This document shows, one piece after another, positions 48,196 to 55,813 of a stretch of DNA of 64,000 nt (positions are counted from its first letter, which is position 1; every line of letters starts with the position of its first letter). This DNA comes from Agrococcus jejuensis (GTDB lineage: Bacteria > Actinomycetota > Actinomycetes > Actinomycetales > Microbacteriaceae): contig NZ_VEFR01000002.1 in assembly GCF_007679035.1 (NCBI RefSeq), forward strand, positions 537,245-601,244, given 5' to 3'. Both the position numbers and the translations under genes were made by a program. The notes below the pieces were generated by a model. The model did no database searches, was not told the origin of the DNA, and saw nothing but the letters and a program-made list of their open reading frames with translations.

Positions 48196-48203
48196 CGAGC
48201 ATC

Positions 48204-48256
48204 CAGTCGGCATCCAGGCGCATTGCAGGCAGCACCCAGCGCATCATTGGGATGAT
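48204..48256 (+). promoter_or_regulatory. Promoter with 11-bp-phased CAG ladder
   Basis: CAG at 48204, 48215, 48226 and 48237, exactly 11 apart and mostly as TCCAG/CCCAG, then 11 bases to the -10 box GATGAT (48251-48256) and 6 more to the ATG. The ladder covers the -35 position, as a class-II activator site would. Confidence 0.6.
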
Positions 48257-48262
48257 CAGCGC

Positions 48263-48913
48263 ATGAGCACTGCGAACGTCGACGTGCCGATCGGCACCCC
48301 TGTCTACGGCATCGGCTTCATGCCTGCCGTCAAGCGCTACGTGAAGGGCATCTTCACCTTCTCGGGCAAGGCCTCTCGTGGCGAGTTCTGGTGGGGCTAC
48401 CTCGCCCTGGCCATCGTGTCGGTGATCCTCGGCATCATCGTCGGGATCGTCGCAGGCGTGGAGTCGGCCGCGATCGTCACCACCTACGCGGCATCGACCG
48501 ACCCGTACGCCGCACCGCCCATGCCGGTCGGCACGGTCATCGCGAGCATCATCCTCGCCATCATCACGATCCCGATCGCGATCATGACCCTCGCGGCCGG
48601 CGCCCGGCGCCTGCGCGACGCGGGCTTCACGCCCCTCTTCCTGCTGCTGAGCATCGTCGGCCTCGGCATCGTGTGGCTCATCATGTGCGCACTGCCCACG
48701 AAGGACGCCGCGGCCGGCGGCTACGGCCAGCAGGGCTACGGCCAGCAGGCGTACGGCCAGCCGCAGCCGTCGTACGGGCAGCAGCCGTCCGCACCGCAGC
48801 AGTCGTACCCGCCGGTGCCGCCGTCGTCGGCGCAGCAGCAGCCGTGGGGTCAGCAGCCGGGCCAGGCGCCGCAGCAGCCCGGCCAGCAGCCGCCGAGCTT
48901 CGGCCAGCAGTAG
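48263..48913 (+). CDS. DUF805 membrane protein with Gln/Gly/Tyr/Pro-rich tail
   Basis: 216 residues. DUF805 core: MPAVKRYVKGIFTFSGKASR followed by GEFWWGYL, three to four hydrophobic helices (LALAIVSVILGIIVGIVAGV; GTVIASIILAIITIPIAIM; FLLLSIVGLGIVWLIMCALP) and ARRLRDAGF. The last 65 residues are a cytoplasmic-type tail with YGQQ repeats and Pro/Gln stretches. Function unknown; many DUF805 proteins have this tail. Starts 6 bases after GATGAT, under the CAG ladder. A terminator follows. Confidence 0.87.
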   Translation: MSTANVDVPIGTPVYGIGFMPAVKRYVKGIFTFSGKASRGEFWWGYLALAIVSVILGIIVGIVAGVESAAIVTTYAASTDPYAAPPMPVGTVIASIILAIITIPIAIMTLAAGARRLRDAGFTPLFLLLSIVGLGIVWLIMCALPTKDAAAGGYGQQGYGQQAYGQPQPSYGQQPSAPQQSYPPVPPSSAQQQPWGQQPGQAPQQPGQQPPSFGQQ

Positions 48914-48929
48914 TCCCATCGACGACAGG

Positions 48930-48966
48930 AGCGAGGGCTCGGACGCATCGCGTCCGGGCCCTCGCT
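48930..48966 (+). terminator. Hairpin terminator
   Basis: AGCGAGGGC (48930-48938) pairs with GCCCTCGCT (48958-48966), with an inner GGACGC/GCGTCC stem; 17 bases after the DUF805 stop. Confidence 0.75.
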
Positions 48967-49031
48967 CGCGTCCGCCCTCGCCTTCCCCGCGTCGCGCACG
49001 AGAGGATGGACGGACCGCGCGAAGGAGCAGC

Positions 49032-49802
49032 ATGATCGACCTCACCATCGAGCACGACGTCGCCGAGATCACCCTCGACGCACCCCAGCGCCGCAACGCC
49101 CTCGACGAGACGGCCATCCAGGACCTCGGGATGGCCGTCGCCGACGCGGAGTCGGCGGGCGTGCGCGCCCTCGTGCTGCGCGGCGAGGGCCCCTCGTTCT
49201 GCGCCGGCCGCGACATCTCGGCGGTCGACCCGGCCACCGACGACGTGCAGGGCTTCCTCGGCCACCGCGTGCAGCCGCTGCTCGAGCACCTCAGCGCCTT
49301 CCCTGCTCCCACGTTCGCGGCGGCGCACGGTGCCTGCCTCGGCGTGGGTCTCGGCCTGCTCGTCGCGACCGACGTCGTCTACGTGGCGGAGTCCGCCAAG
49401 ATCGGCAGCCCGTTCGCGAACCTCGGCGCGACGCTCGACTCGGGCGGCCACGCGCTGTTCGTCGAGCGCCTCGGCACGCATCGCACGCTCGACCTCGTCT
49501 ACTCCGGCCGACTCATGACCGGCGCGGAGGCCGTCGCCGCCGGGCTCTTCTCGCAGGCGCTGCCAGACGACGAGGTGCTGGAGGCGACGCGCGCCGCCGC
49601 CGCGCACGCGGCGCAGGGCGCGACGCTCGCGTTCCGCGCATCGAAGGAGCTCGTGCGCGAGCTGCGCGACGAGCGCCTGGGCCTGTGGCGCTCGATGGCG
49701 CACGAGACGCGGGCACAGGCGCGGCTCGCGCGCTCCGACGACTACCGCGAGGGCTTCGCCGCCTTCCAGCAGCGGCGCACGCCCACGTTCCGCGGTCGCT
49801 GA
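49032..49802 (+). CDS. paaG: 1,2-epoxyphenylacetyl-CoA isomerase (enoyl-CoA hydratase family)
   Basis: 256 residues, crotonase fold: VLRGEGPSFCAGRDISAVDP, AAHGACLGVGLGLLVATDVV, KIGSPFANLGATLDSGGHAL and a long C-terminal helical lobe. The SPFANLGATLDSG segment has Asp in the place used by isomerases rather than the hydratase Glu, which fits PaaG (epoxide to oxepin-CoA). It supplies the one step missing from the other paa genes, though it is separated from them by a DUF805 gene. GAAGGAG precedes the ATG. Confidence 0.82.
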   Translation: MIDLTIEHDVAEITLDAPQRRNALDETAIQDLGMAVADAESAGVRALVLRGEGPSFCAGRDISAVDPATDDVQGFLGHRVQPLLEHLSAFPAPTFAAAHGACLGVGLGLLVATDVVYVAESAKIGSPFANLGATLDSGGHALFVERLGTHRTLDLVYSGRLMTGAEAVAAGLFSQALPDDEVLEATRAAAAHAAQGATLAFRASKELVRELRDERLGLWRSMAHETRAQARLARSDDYREGFAAFQQRRTPTFRGR

Positions 49803-49845
49803 CGCCTCGCACGACCCGCTCAGCCGAGGCTGGGAGGGTGGAGGG

Positions 49846-50508
49846 ATGACCTACGCAGCGCCGGCCCTCCACGGCCGACTCGATCAGCCCGTGTACGGAT
49901 GCACCTTCGGGGAGGGCGCGAAGCGCGTGCTGCGCAAGACGTTCTCCGTGCGTGGCCGAGCCAGCCAGAGCGAGTTCTGGTGGGGCTACCTGACGATGTT
50001 CATCGTGCAGATGGTGCTGGTGCTCGGATGGGTCGTCGTGCTCTTCGCGGTGATCTTCGGCACCGGACTGGCCGCTGCGTCGTCGCCGACCGACCCGACG
50101 ACCGGGCTGCTCGGCTCGCTCGGCATCGTGCTCGTCTACATGTCGCTGTACGCGGTGCTGATCATCTCGGCGATCCCGCTGTTCACGCTCACGGCCAGGA
50201 GGCTGCACGATGCCGGCCTGTCGGGGTGGCTGACGCTGCTGAACCTCGCCGCGAGCGGCTTCATGGTGGCGTGCGGCTTCATGCACTCGAGCACGGCCGG
50301 GCTCCGCTTCGAGGTCGGCACGGTCGATCCGGTCGTCGCACCGCAGGGCGTCGCCCCCTACGGCCAGCCCGTGCCCCCCGTGGCCGACGCGTACGGCATG
50401 GCCGCGTACGGGAGCGCCCCCTACGGTGCAGCACCGTACGGTGCAGCACCGTACGCGGGGCAGGCGGATGCCGGCGCGCCGTCCATGCAGGGCGACCAGC
50501 GCGCCTGA
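49846..50508 (+). CDS. DUF805 membrane protein with Ala/Pro/Tyr/Gly repeats
   Basis: 220 residues. VYGCTFGEGAKRVLRKTFSV and RGRASQSEFWWGYL open the DUF805 domain; TARRLHDAGLSGWLTLLNLA closes it, with hydrophobic helices between. The tail is repetitive: YGSAPYGAAPYGAAPYAG, encoded by direct repeats of GTGCAGCACCGTACG. A second DUF805 gene 0.9 kb upstream flanks paaG on the other side. Function unknown. Confidence 0.85.
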   Translation: MTYAAPALHGRLDQPVYGCTFGEGAKRVLRKTFSVRGRASQSEFWWGYLTMFIVQMVLVLGWVVVLFAVIFGTGLAAASSPTDPTTGLLGSLGIVLVYMSLYAVLIISAIPLFTLTARRLHDAGLSGWLTLLNLAASGFMVACGFMHSSTAGLRFEVGTVDPVVAPQGVAPYGQPVPPVADAYGMAAYGSAPYGAAPYGAAPYAGQADAGAPSMQGDQRA

Positions 50509-50539
50509 GCGACGCGCCCGGGGCACGTGCCGCCGGGCG

Positions 50540-50932
50540 TCACGCGTCGGTGATCGTCACGAACAGACGGTCGCCCTCGACCTCGAGCAGCACCACGTGG
50601 CTGCCGTCGCCGTACGTCGACGCCTCCTGCAGCGCGAAGCCGTCGTCCTCGAGGTCGGCGGCGTAGTCGTCGACCGAACCGCCCTGCAGGTCGTACGTGG
50701 CCGTGAAGGCGATGATGAGGTCGGTCTCCTCGACGAGCGGCAGCTCGGGTCGCGGCACCGACGACGGCCAGGCGCCCGTCGACTCGCCGCCTCCGCCCAG
50801 GAGGTCGACGCCACCGCCCGCATCCGCGCCCTCGGCGCATCCCGCCAGCAGCGCGGCGGCGACGGCCGCGCATGCGACGAGGGGCAGCGCCCGCCCGAAG
50901 GCGGGAGCTGCCCCTCGTCGCGTCGCACGCAT
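50540..50932 (-). CDS. Lipoprotein, unknown family
   Basis: 130 residues. Basic start (MRATRRGAAPAF), hydrophobic core and lipobox LLAGC near residue 32; a Gly-rich linker (DAGGGVDLLGGGGESTG) and a small domain (ETDLIIAFTATYDLQGGSVD, DYAADLEDDGFALQEASTYG, HVVLLEVEGDRLFVTITDA). GAGGGTG is 6 bases before the ATG. Convergent with the DUF805 gene. No family recognised. Confidence 0.8.
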   Translation of the reverse strand: MRATRRGAAPAFGRALPLVACAAVAAALLAGCAEGADAGGGVDLLGGGGESTGAWPSSVPRPELPLVEETDLIIAFTATYDLQGGSVDDYAADLEDDGFALQEASTYGDGSHVVLLEVEGDRLFVTITDA

Positions 50933-50967
50933 GGGATCACCCTCGCATGCGCCGCTGGATGCCGCGA

Positions 50968-51309
50968 TCAGGCCGTGAGGATGCCGAGCTCGCGCAGCTT
51001 CGCGTCGACGTCGGCGTTCGACGGCTCGACGTGATGCGTCGCGTCGGGGTAGACGACGACGGGGATCTGCGTGCGGCCCGAGATCTCGCGCGCCACCTCG
51101 ACGGCGTCCGGCTCGGCCTCGAGGTCCACGTACCGGTACGGCACGCCCAGCCCGTCGAGCTGCGCCTTCGTGCGGCGGCAGTCGCGGCACCACTCGGCGC
51201 CGAACATCGTGATCCCCTCGAGACGTGCGCTCGCTGCGCTCGTGCGCTCCTCGGGACGGGCGCCCTGCGCTGCGGTGTCGCCTGCCGTGGTGCTGGTCGC
51301 GTCGCTCAT
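50968..51309 (-). CDS. Mycoredoxin/glutaredoxin-like protein
   Basis: 113 residues. Thioredoxin fold with active site FGAEWCRDCRRTKAQL (CxxC), the cis-Pro region GRTQIPVVVYPD and C-terminal VDAKLRELGI. Mycoredoxins reduce mycothiol mixed disulfides in actinobacteria. The start codon overlaps the stop of the clpC-like gene (ATGA), which fixes the N-terminus: residues 1-32 before the fold include RPEERTSAASARLEG, encoded by a sequence like the palindromic repeats at 54.0 and 54.7 kb. Cotranscription with the unfoldase suggests a role in stress recovery. Confidence 0.85.
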   Translation of the reverse strand: MSDATSTTAGDTAAQGARPEERTSAASARLEGITMFGAEWCRDCRRTKAQLDGLGVPYRYVDLEAEPDAVEVAREISGRTQIPVVVYPDATHHVEPSNADVDAKLRELGILTA

Positions 51310-53852
51310 GCTGCGATCCTCGCATCCCCGAGCGCGCCCCGCTCGGCGACGGTCGCGACGAGCGTCTCGCCCTCGACCGTCACGGCCACGGCGCCACCCT
51401 CGCCGACCGATCCGGCCACGAGCAGGTCGGCGACGCGGTCGTCGACCTCGCGCTGGATGAGGCGACGCAGCGGCCGGGCGCCGAGCTCGCGCTCGTAGCC
51501 GTGCTCGGCGAGCCACGCGATCGCCGCGTCGTCGACGTGGATGCGGATGCCCTGCCGCTCGAGGCGCGCGGCCGTCTGGCCCAGCAGCATGTGCACGATG
51601 GCGTGCAGCTGCTCGCGCTCGAGCGCGCCGAACAGCACGATCTCGTCGATGCGGTTGATGAGCTCGGGCCGCATGACCTCGCGCAGGCGCCCCATGACGC
51701 GGGCGCGCAGCTCGTCGGCCGAGAAGCCCGAGCCCCCGTGCGCGACGAAGCCCATGGCTCCCGATCGGCTCGCGAGGGTCTCCGAGCCGACGTTCGACGT
51801 CATGATGACGACGGCGTTGCGGAAGTCGACCGTGCGGCCCTGGCCATCGGTCAGGCGCCCGTCCTCGAGCACCTGCAGCAGCAGCGTCAGCACGTCGGGG
51901 TGCGCCTTCTCGATCTCGTCGAGCAGCACGACCGAGTACGGACGGCGACGGATGCGCTCGGTGAGCTGGCCCGCCTCGTCGTAGCCGACGTATCCGGGAG
52001 GGGCGCCGATGAGGCGCGAGACCGTGTGGCGCTCGCCGAACTCCGACATGTCGAAGCGCACCATCGCCGACGCGTCGCCGAACAGCGACGCCGCGAGGGT
52101 CTTGGCGAGCTCGGTCTTGCCGACGCCCGTCGGGCCGAGGAAGAGGAACGAGCCGATGGGGCGCGTCTCGTCGCCCATGCCCGACCGCGAGCGCCGGATG
52201 GCGCGCGCGACGGCCTCGACGGCGTCGTCCTGGCCGACGACGCGCTCGTGCAGCTCGTCGCCCAGGCGGGCGAGGCGCTGCCGGTCGTCGTCGCCGATCG
52301 ACGCGGCGGGGATGCCCGTGGCGCGGCTCACGACCTCGGCGATCTGCGCGACGTCGACGACGGCGTCGGCGGCGGGCGCCGCGGGGGCGTCGCCGTCGAG
52401 CTGCGCCTGCACCGCGAGCACGCGGTCGCGGATGCGCGACGCCTCCTCGTAGTCCTCGCGGGCGATCGCCGCATCCTTGTCGGCCTCGAGCGTGGCGCGC
52501 TCGGCCTCGAGGGCCTCGACGTCGACGGTCGCGCCGAGACGCAGCCGCAGGCGTGCGCCGGCCTGGTCGACGAGGTCGATGGCCTTGTCGGGCAGGAACC
52601 GGTCGGTGACGTAGCGGTGCGACAGGTCGACGGCCGCGCGGATCGCGTCGTCGGTGTAGCGCACGGCGTGGTGCTCCTCGTAGGCCGAGCGGATGCCCTG
52701 CAGGATCGCGACGGCGTCGTCGACCGACGGCTCCGCCACGTGCACGGGCTGGAAGCGGCGCGTGAGCGCGGCATCCTTCTCGATGCGGCGGTACTCGGCG
52801 AGCGTCGTCGCGCCGACCATGTGCAGGTCGCCGCGCGCGAGCCTGGGCTTCAGGATGTTCGCCGCATCCATGCCGCCCTCGCCGCCGCCGGCGCCGAGGA
52901 TCGTGTGCAGCTCGTCGATGAACACGACGAGGTCGTCGGCGTTCGCGGCGATCTCGTCCATCGCCGTGCCGATGCGCTCCTCGAAGTCGCCGCGGTAGCG
53001 GGTGCCCGCGACCATCGCGGTCATGTCGAGCGACACGACGCGCTTGCCGGCGAGCTGCGGCGGCACCGTGCCGGCCACGATCGCCTGCGCCAGGCCCTCG
53101 GCGATCGCCGTCTTGCCGACGCCGGCCTCGCCGATGAGCACGGGGTTGTTCTTCGTGCGGCGCGCGAGGATCTCGATGGTCTGGGCGATCTCGTCGGCGC
53201 GGCCGATGACGGGGTCGATGTCGCCGCGCTCGGCGCGCGCCGTGAGGTCGATGCCGTACTGGTCGAGCGTCGGCGTCGTCGAGTCGGCGGCGATGGGCTC
53301 GCCCTCGCGCGTCACCGCTGCCTCGCGGCCCTCGAGCTGCTCGCGCTGCGCGTCCGCCATCGCACGGGCCAGCGACTCCTGGCTCACGCCCGCGGCGTCG
53401 AGGATGCGCCCGCCGACCGTGTCCTGCGCGAGCAGGAACGCGAAGAGCAGGTGCTCGGGGTCGATGTAGCTCGCACCGTTCGCGCGCGCCACCTGGTACG
53501 CGTCGCGCAGCACGCGCTGCGCGCTCGCCGTGAGCACCGAGGGCGTCTCGCTGGCCTCGGACTCGGCGGGCAGTCGCTCCTCGGCGGCCGACTCGATCGC
53601 CTCGGTGTCGGCGCCGGCGGCGCGGATGGCCTCGGCGACCTGCGGGTGGGCGACGGTCGCCTGCAGCAGGTGCAGGGCGTCGACGTCCTGGTGGCCGTGC
53701 TCGCGGGCACGCTCGACGGCGCGGGCGAGGATCGTGGCGGCGCGACGCGTGAGCAGTCGCGAGACGTCGACCTGGCGGCCCGCGCCCTGCGCCTGCCGCA
53801 GGCGCGCGAGGAAGTCGTCGAACGATCCGCTGGGACCGGTGAACTGGGGCAT
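51306..53852 (-). CDS. ClpC-type AAA+ protein-unfolding ATPase
   Basis: 848 residues. Two Clp_N repeats (about 30-165), AAA-1 with GEAGVGKTA (241-249), an UVR-like helix pair (about 455-490, AIAREDYEEASRIRDRVLAV) and AAA-2 with GPTGVGKTE (573-581), ending in the D2-small domain. There is no long coiled middle domain, so it is ClpC-like rather than ClpB. Such proteins unfold substrates for ClpP or disaggregate. AAGGAGG precedes the ATG, and a HAIR-like HspR site lies 41-61 bases upstream, so heat induction is expected. Coupled to a mycoredoxin gene. Confidence 0.92.
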   Translation of the reverse strand: MPQFTGPSGSFDDFLARLRQAQGAGRQVDVSRLLTRRAATILARAVERAREHGHQDVDALHLLQATVAHPQVAEAIRAAGADTEAIESAAEERLPAESEASETPSVLTASAQRVLRDAYQVARANGASYIDPEHLLFAFLLAQDTVGGRILDAAGVSQESLARAMADAQREQLEGREAAVTREGEPIAADSTTPTLDQYGIDLTARAERGDIDPVIGRADEIAQTIEILARRTKNNPVLIGEAGVGKTAIAEGLAQAIVAGTVPPQLAGKRVVSLDMTAMVAGTRYRGDFEERIGTAMDEIAANADDLVVFIDELHTILGAGGGEGGMDAANILKPRLARGDLHMVGATTLAEYRRIEKDAALTRRFQPVHVAEPSVDDAVAILQGIRSAYEEHHAVRYTDDAIRAAVDLSHRYVTDRFLPDKAIDLVDQAGARLRLRLGATVDVEALEAERATLEADKDAAIAREDYEEASRIRDRVLAVQAQLDGDAPAAPAADAVVDVAQIAEVVSRATGIPAASIGDDDRQRLARLGDELHERVVGQDDAVEAVARAIRRSRSGMGDETRPIGSFLFLGPTGVGKTELAKTLAASLFGDASAMVRFDMSEFGERHTVSRLIGAPPGYVGYDEAGQLTERIRRRPYSVVLLDEIEKAHPDVLTLLLQVLEDGRLTDGQGRTVDFRNAVVIMTSNVGSETLASRSGAMGFVAHGGSGFSADELRARVMGRLREVMRPELINRIDEIVLFGALEREQLHAIVHMLLGQTAARLERQGIRIHVDDAAIAWLAEHGYERELGARPLRRLIQREVDDRVADLLVAGSVGEGGAVAVTVEGETLVATVAERGALGDARIAA

Positions 53853-53892
53853 CCTGCCTCCTTGGGTGGCTCGTCGGGCAGCCCACCACGAA

Positions 53893-53913
53893 TGTGAGCG
53901 CCCTACGCTCAAG
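53893..53913 (-). promoter_or_regulatory. HAIR-like HspR operator
   Basis: On the minus strand CTTGAG (53913-53908), nine bases, then CTCACA (53898-53893). The HAIR consensus is CTTGAGT-N7-ACTCAAG, so the left half is perfect and the right half keeps CTCA. It lies just upstream of a Clp ATPase, a classical HspR target. Confidence 0.6.
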
Positions 53914-53990
53914 TACGACGCTACGGCGCGGTGCGGCATTCCCGCGGGGCGTTCGCCCACGGCGAGCAGGTTCGAGCGCGGGCGCGCGCC

Positions 53991-54135
53991 ACCAGCCGGT
54001 CGAGGAGCGCGCGAGCGCAGCGAGCCCGCGTCACGAGACCCGCCGTCACTGCGAACGACCTCGCGGATCGACGCACTCGCGATGGCTCGGGTCTCGTGAC
54101 GGCTCCTCGCTGCGCTCGGGGCCTCCTCGACCAGC
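53991..54135. repeat. Long palindromic repeat, copy 1
   Basis: An imperfect palindrome of about 145 bp: GGTCGAGGAGCGCGCGAGCG ... CGTCACGAGACCC at the left, GGGTCTCGTGACG ... CTGCGCTC ... CCTCGACC at the right, loop near 54045-54075. From 53994 to about 54100 it is almost identical to copy 2. Sequences of this GAGGAGC-GCAGCGAGC type are widespread intergenic repeats in Micrococcales. Confidence 0.85.
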
Positions 54136-54180
54136 GGGGAGGAGAGCGTCACCGAGGGACGCGGTGCACGGGTCGCCTGG

Positions 54181-54193
54181 CAGGCTCGACCCA
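54181..54193 (+). promoter_or_regulatory. Leaderless promoter of the NUDIX gene
   Basis: CAGGCT (54181-54186), six bases (CGACCC), then ATG. The dcd gene has TAGGCT and the same six bases before its GTG. Confidence 0.45.
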
Positions 54194-54624
54194 TGCCATC
54201 CCCTCGCGCCATCGCCGTCGCCCTGCCCGTGCGCGACGGGCACGTGCTCGTGCTCGACGGCGTCGACCGCACGAAGGGCCAGCCCTTCCATCGCGCGATC
54301 GGCGGCGGCATCGAGCCGGGCGAGACGCCCGAGCAGGCCCTGCGGCGCGAGCTCGTCGAGGAGCTCGACGTCACGATCGAGGAGGCGGTGCCGCTCGGCG
54401 TCGTCGACAACTGGTTCGTGTACGAGGGCGAGCCCGGCCACGAGGTCGTGCACGTGTTCGGCGTGCGCTCGACGGCGATCGACGCCATCCCGCTCGACGC
54501 GCGGCTCACGGTGCTCGACGAGGGCAGCCCCGTCGGCTGGCGCCCGCTCGACGGCCTCGACCGTCCGCTCTACCCCACGGGCTGCGAGGCGCTGGCGAGG
54601 CAGTGGGCGAGCCGGGTCTCCTGA
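54193..54624 (+). CDS. NUDIX hydrolase
   Basis: 143 residues. NUDIX box GGGIEPGETPEQALRRELVE followed by ELDV; PRAIAVALPVRDGHVLVLDG at the start and VGWRPLDGLDRPLYPTGCEA at the end. Substrate unknown. The gene is bracketed by two direct copies of a 145-bp palindromic repeat (53991-54135 and 54637-54785), as if it had been carried or inserted as a unit. Confidence 0.9.
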   Translation: MPSPRAIAVALPVRDGHVLVLDGVDRTKGQPFHRAIGGGIEPGETPEQALRRELVEELDVTIEEAVPLGVVDNWFVYEGEPGHEVVHVFGVRSTAIDAIPLDARLTVLDEGSPVGWRPLDGLDRPLYPTGCEALARQWASRVS

Positions 54625-54636
54625 GGGCCCTCCCCC

Positions 54637-54785
54637 AGCAGCCGGTCGAGGAGCGCGCGAGCGCAGCGAGCCCGCGTCACGAGACCCGCCGTCCCGGCCA
54701 ACGACCTCGCGGATCGACGCACTCGCGATGGCTCGGGTCTCGTGACGCGGAGGCGCTGCGCGCCTGCGCTCCTCGACCAGCTGGG
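54637..54785. repeat. Long palindromic repeat, copy 2
   Basis: Same orientation as copy 1, offset 646 bp. The segment 54640-54747 matches copy 1 base for base except near the loop (CCCGGCCAACG versus CACTGCGAACG). The right arm differs in the last 40 bases. Ends near the stop of the DinB gene and could also serve as its terminator. Confidence 0.85.
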
Positions 54786-54808
54786 GAGCGGCCCGAGCGG
54801 GCGAGGCG

Positions 54809-55327
54809 TCAGCCCCTTGTCACGTCCCAGGCGTGGTGCTCGAGGTCGTGGAGGGCGTAGACGCCCAGCGAGCGCACCGTGAAGCGCGAGCCGTTCGAGC
54901 GACGACCGGGGCGCTCCCACGCGTCGGCCGGCACGGCGGCGTAGGCGTCGGCGAGGTCGGCGGCGGCGACGTCGAGCTCGATCGCGACGCGCGGCGGGCG
55001 CTGCTCGCCGTACGCCTCGTCGATGGCCGTCGCATCCTGATCCCAGTTCGCGAACGTCGGGTCGTCGTGCTCGAGCATCGACACGAGTCGCTCGCGCATG
55101 ATGCGGCAGACGTCGCGCACGTGCGCTGCGTACTCGAGCTTCGACCACGTCGCGTCGTCGGGGCGCTCGCGCACGTCGGCGTCGTGGAGCGCGTGATGCA
55201 CGGTGCCCACGGCGACGCGGATGCGCGCAGGCAGCTCGGCATCGGGCACCTCGGGCGTGAACCCGCACTCGGCGCACGGGCGCTCGAGCACCCAGGTCCA
55301 GTCCTTGGCGTCGGGCTCGATCGGCAT
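54809..55327 (-). CDS. DinB family protein
   Basis: 172 residues, four-helix bundle of the DinB/DUF664 type: WTWVLERPCAECGFTPEVPD, TVHHALHDADVRERPDDATW followed by SKLEYAAHVRDVCRIMRERL, and YALHDLEHHAWDVTRG with the His cluster that usually binds a metal. Some members are mycothiol- or bacillithiol-dependent transferases; this one begins with a Cys pair (CAEC) that is common in actinobacterial versions. GAGGAT lies 6 bases before the ATG. Confidence 0.85.
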   Translation of the reverse strand: MPIEPDAKDWTWVLERPCAECGFTPEVPDAELPARIRVAVGTVHHALHDADVRERPDDATWSKLEYAAHVRDVCRIMRERLVSMLEHDDPTFANWDQDATAIDEAYGEQRPPRVAIELDVAAADLADAYAAVPADAWERPGRRSNGSRFTVRSLGVYALHDLEHHAWDVTRG

Positions 55328-55462
55328 GCTCCGATCCTCGCAGCCCAGCGGCGCGCCGCACGCACGCCGAGCCGCGGCGCACCGCAGCGCCCAGCCTCGT
55401 CCCCCGACGCCGCCGGACGCCGAGGGATGCGCTCGCACCCCATGCGGTGGCAGGGTCGAGGC

Positions 55463-55789
55463 ATGAGCACCGTGCGCAAGGGTGAGGCCGGAGACCGGTT
55501 CGAGATCGTCGACGACGCGGGCGTCGTCGCAGGCAGGGCGTACTTCGTGGAGGCGGCGGGCGCGCGCGTCTTCTTCCACACGAAGGTCGACGACGCGTAC
55601 GCGGGGCAGGGCCTCGGCCGCGAGCTCGTGGTCGCGGCGCTCGACGCCACGCGTGCCGACGGCCTCCGCGTCATGCCGGTGTGCCCCTACGTCGCGAAGG
55701 TCGTCGCAGGCGACCAGCGCTGGGCCGACCTCGTCGTGCCGGTGACGCAGGAGGGGCTCGACGCCATCGAGGCGCGCACGCAGCGCTGA
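55463..55789 (+). CDS. GCN5-like N-acetyltransferase (YjdJ type)
   Basis: 108 residues, the short Gcn5-related group: GEAGDRFEIVDDAGVVAGRA, RVFFHTKVDDAYAGQGLGRE with the acyl-CoA loop, LVVAALDATRADGLRVMPVC followed by PYVAKVV. The PVCPYV segment carries the Cys-Pro-Tyr typical of the family. Substrate unknown. CAGGGT sits 6 bases before the ATG. Confidence 0.87.
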   Translation: MSTVRKGEAGDRFEIVDDAGVVAGRAYFVEAAGARVFFHTKVDDAYAGQGLGRELVVAALDATRADGLRVMPVCPYVAKVVAGDQRWADLVVPVTQEGLDAIEARTQR

Positions 55790-55813
55790 CGTCGAGCGCC
55801 CCGACGACTCGCC

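Noticed and set aside
53991..54785. Paired 145-bp palindromes as an insertion sequence
   Set aside because: No transposase lies between or beside them; the enclosed gene is an ordinary NUDIX hydrolase. Kept as repeats instead.
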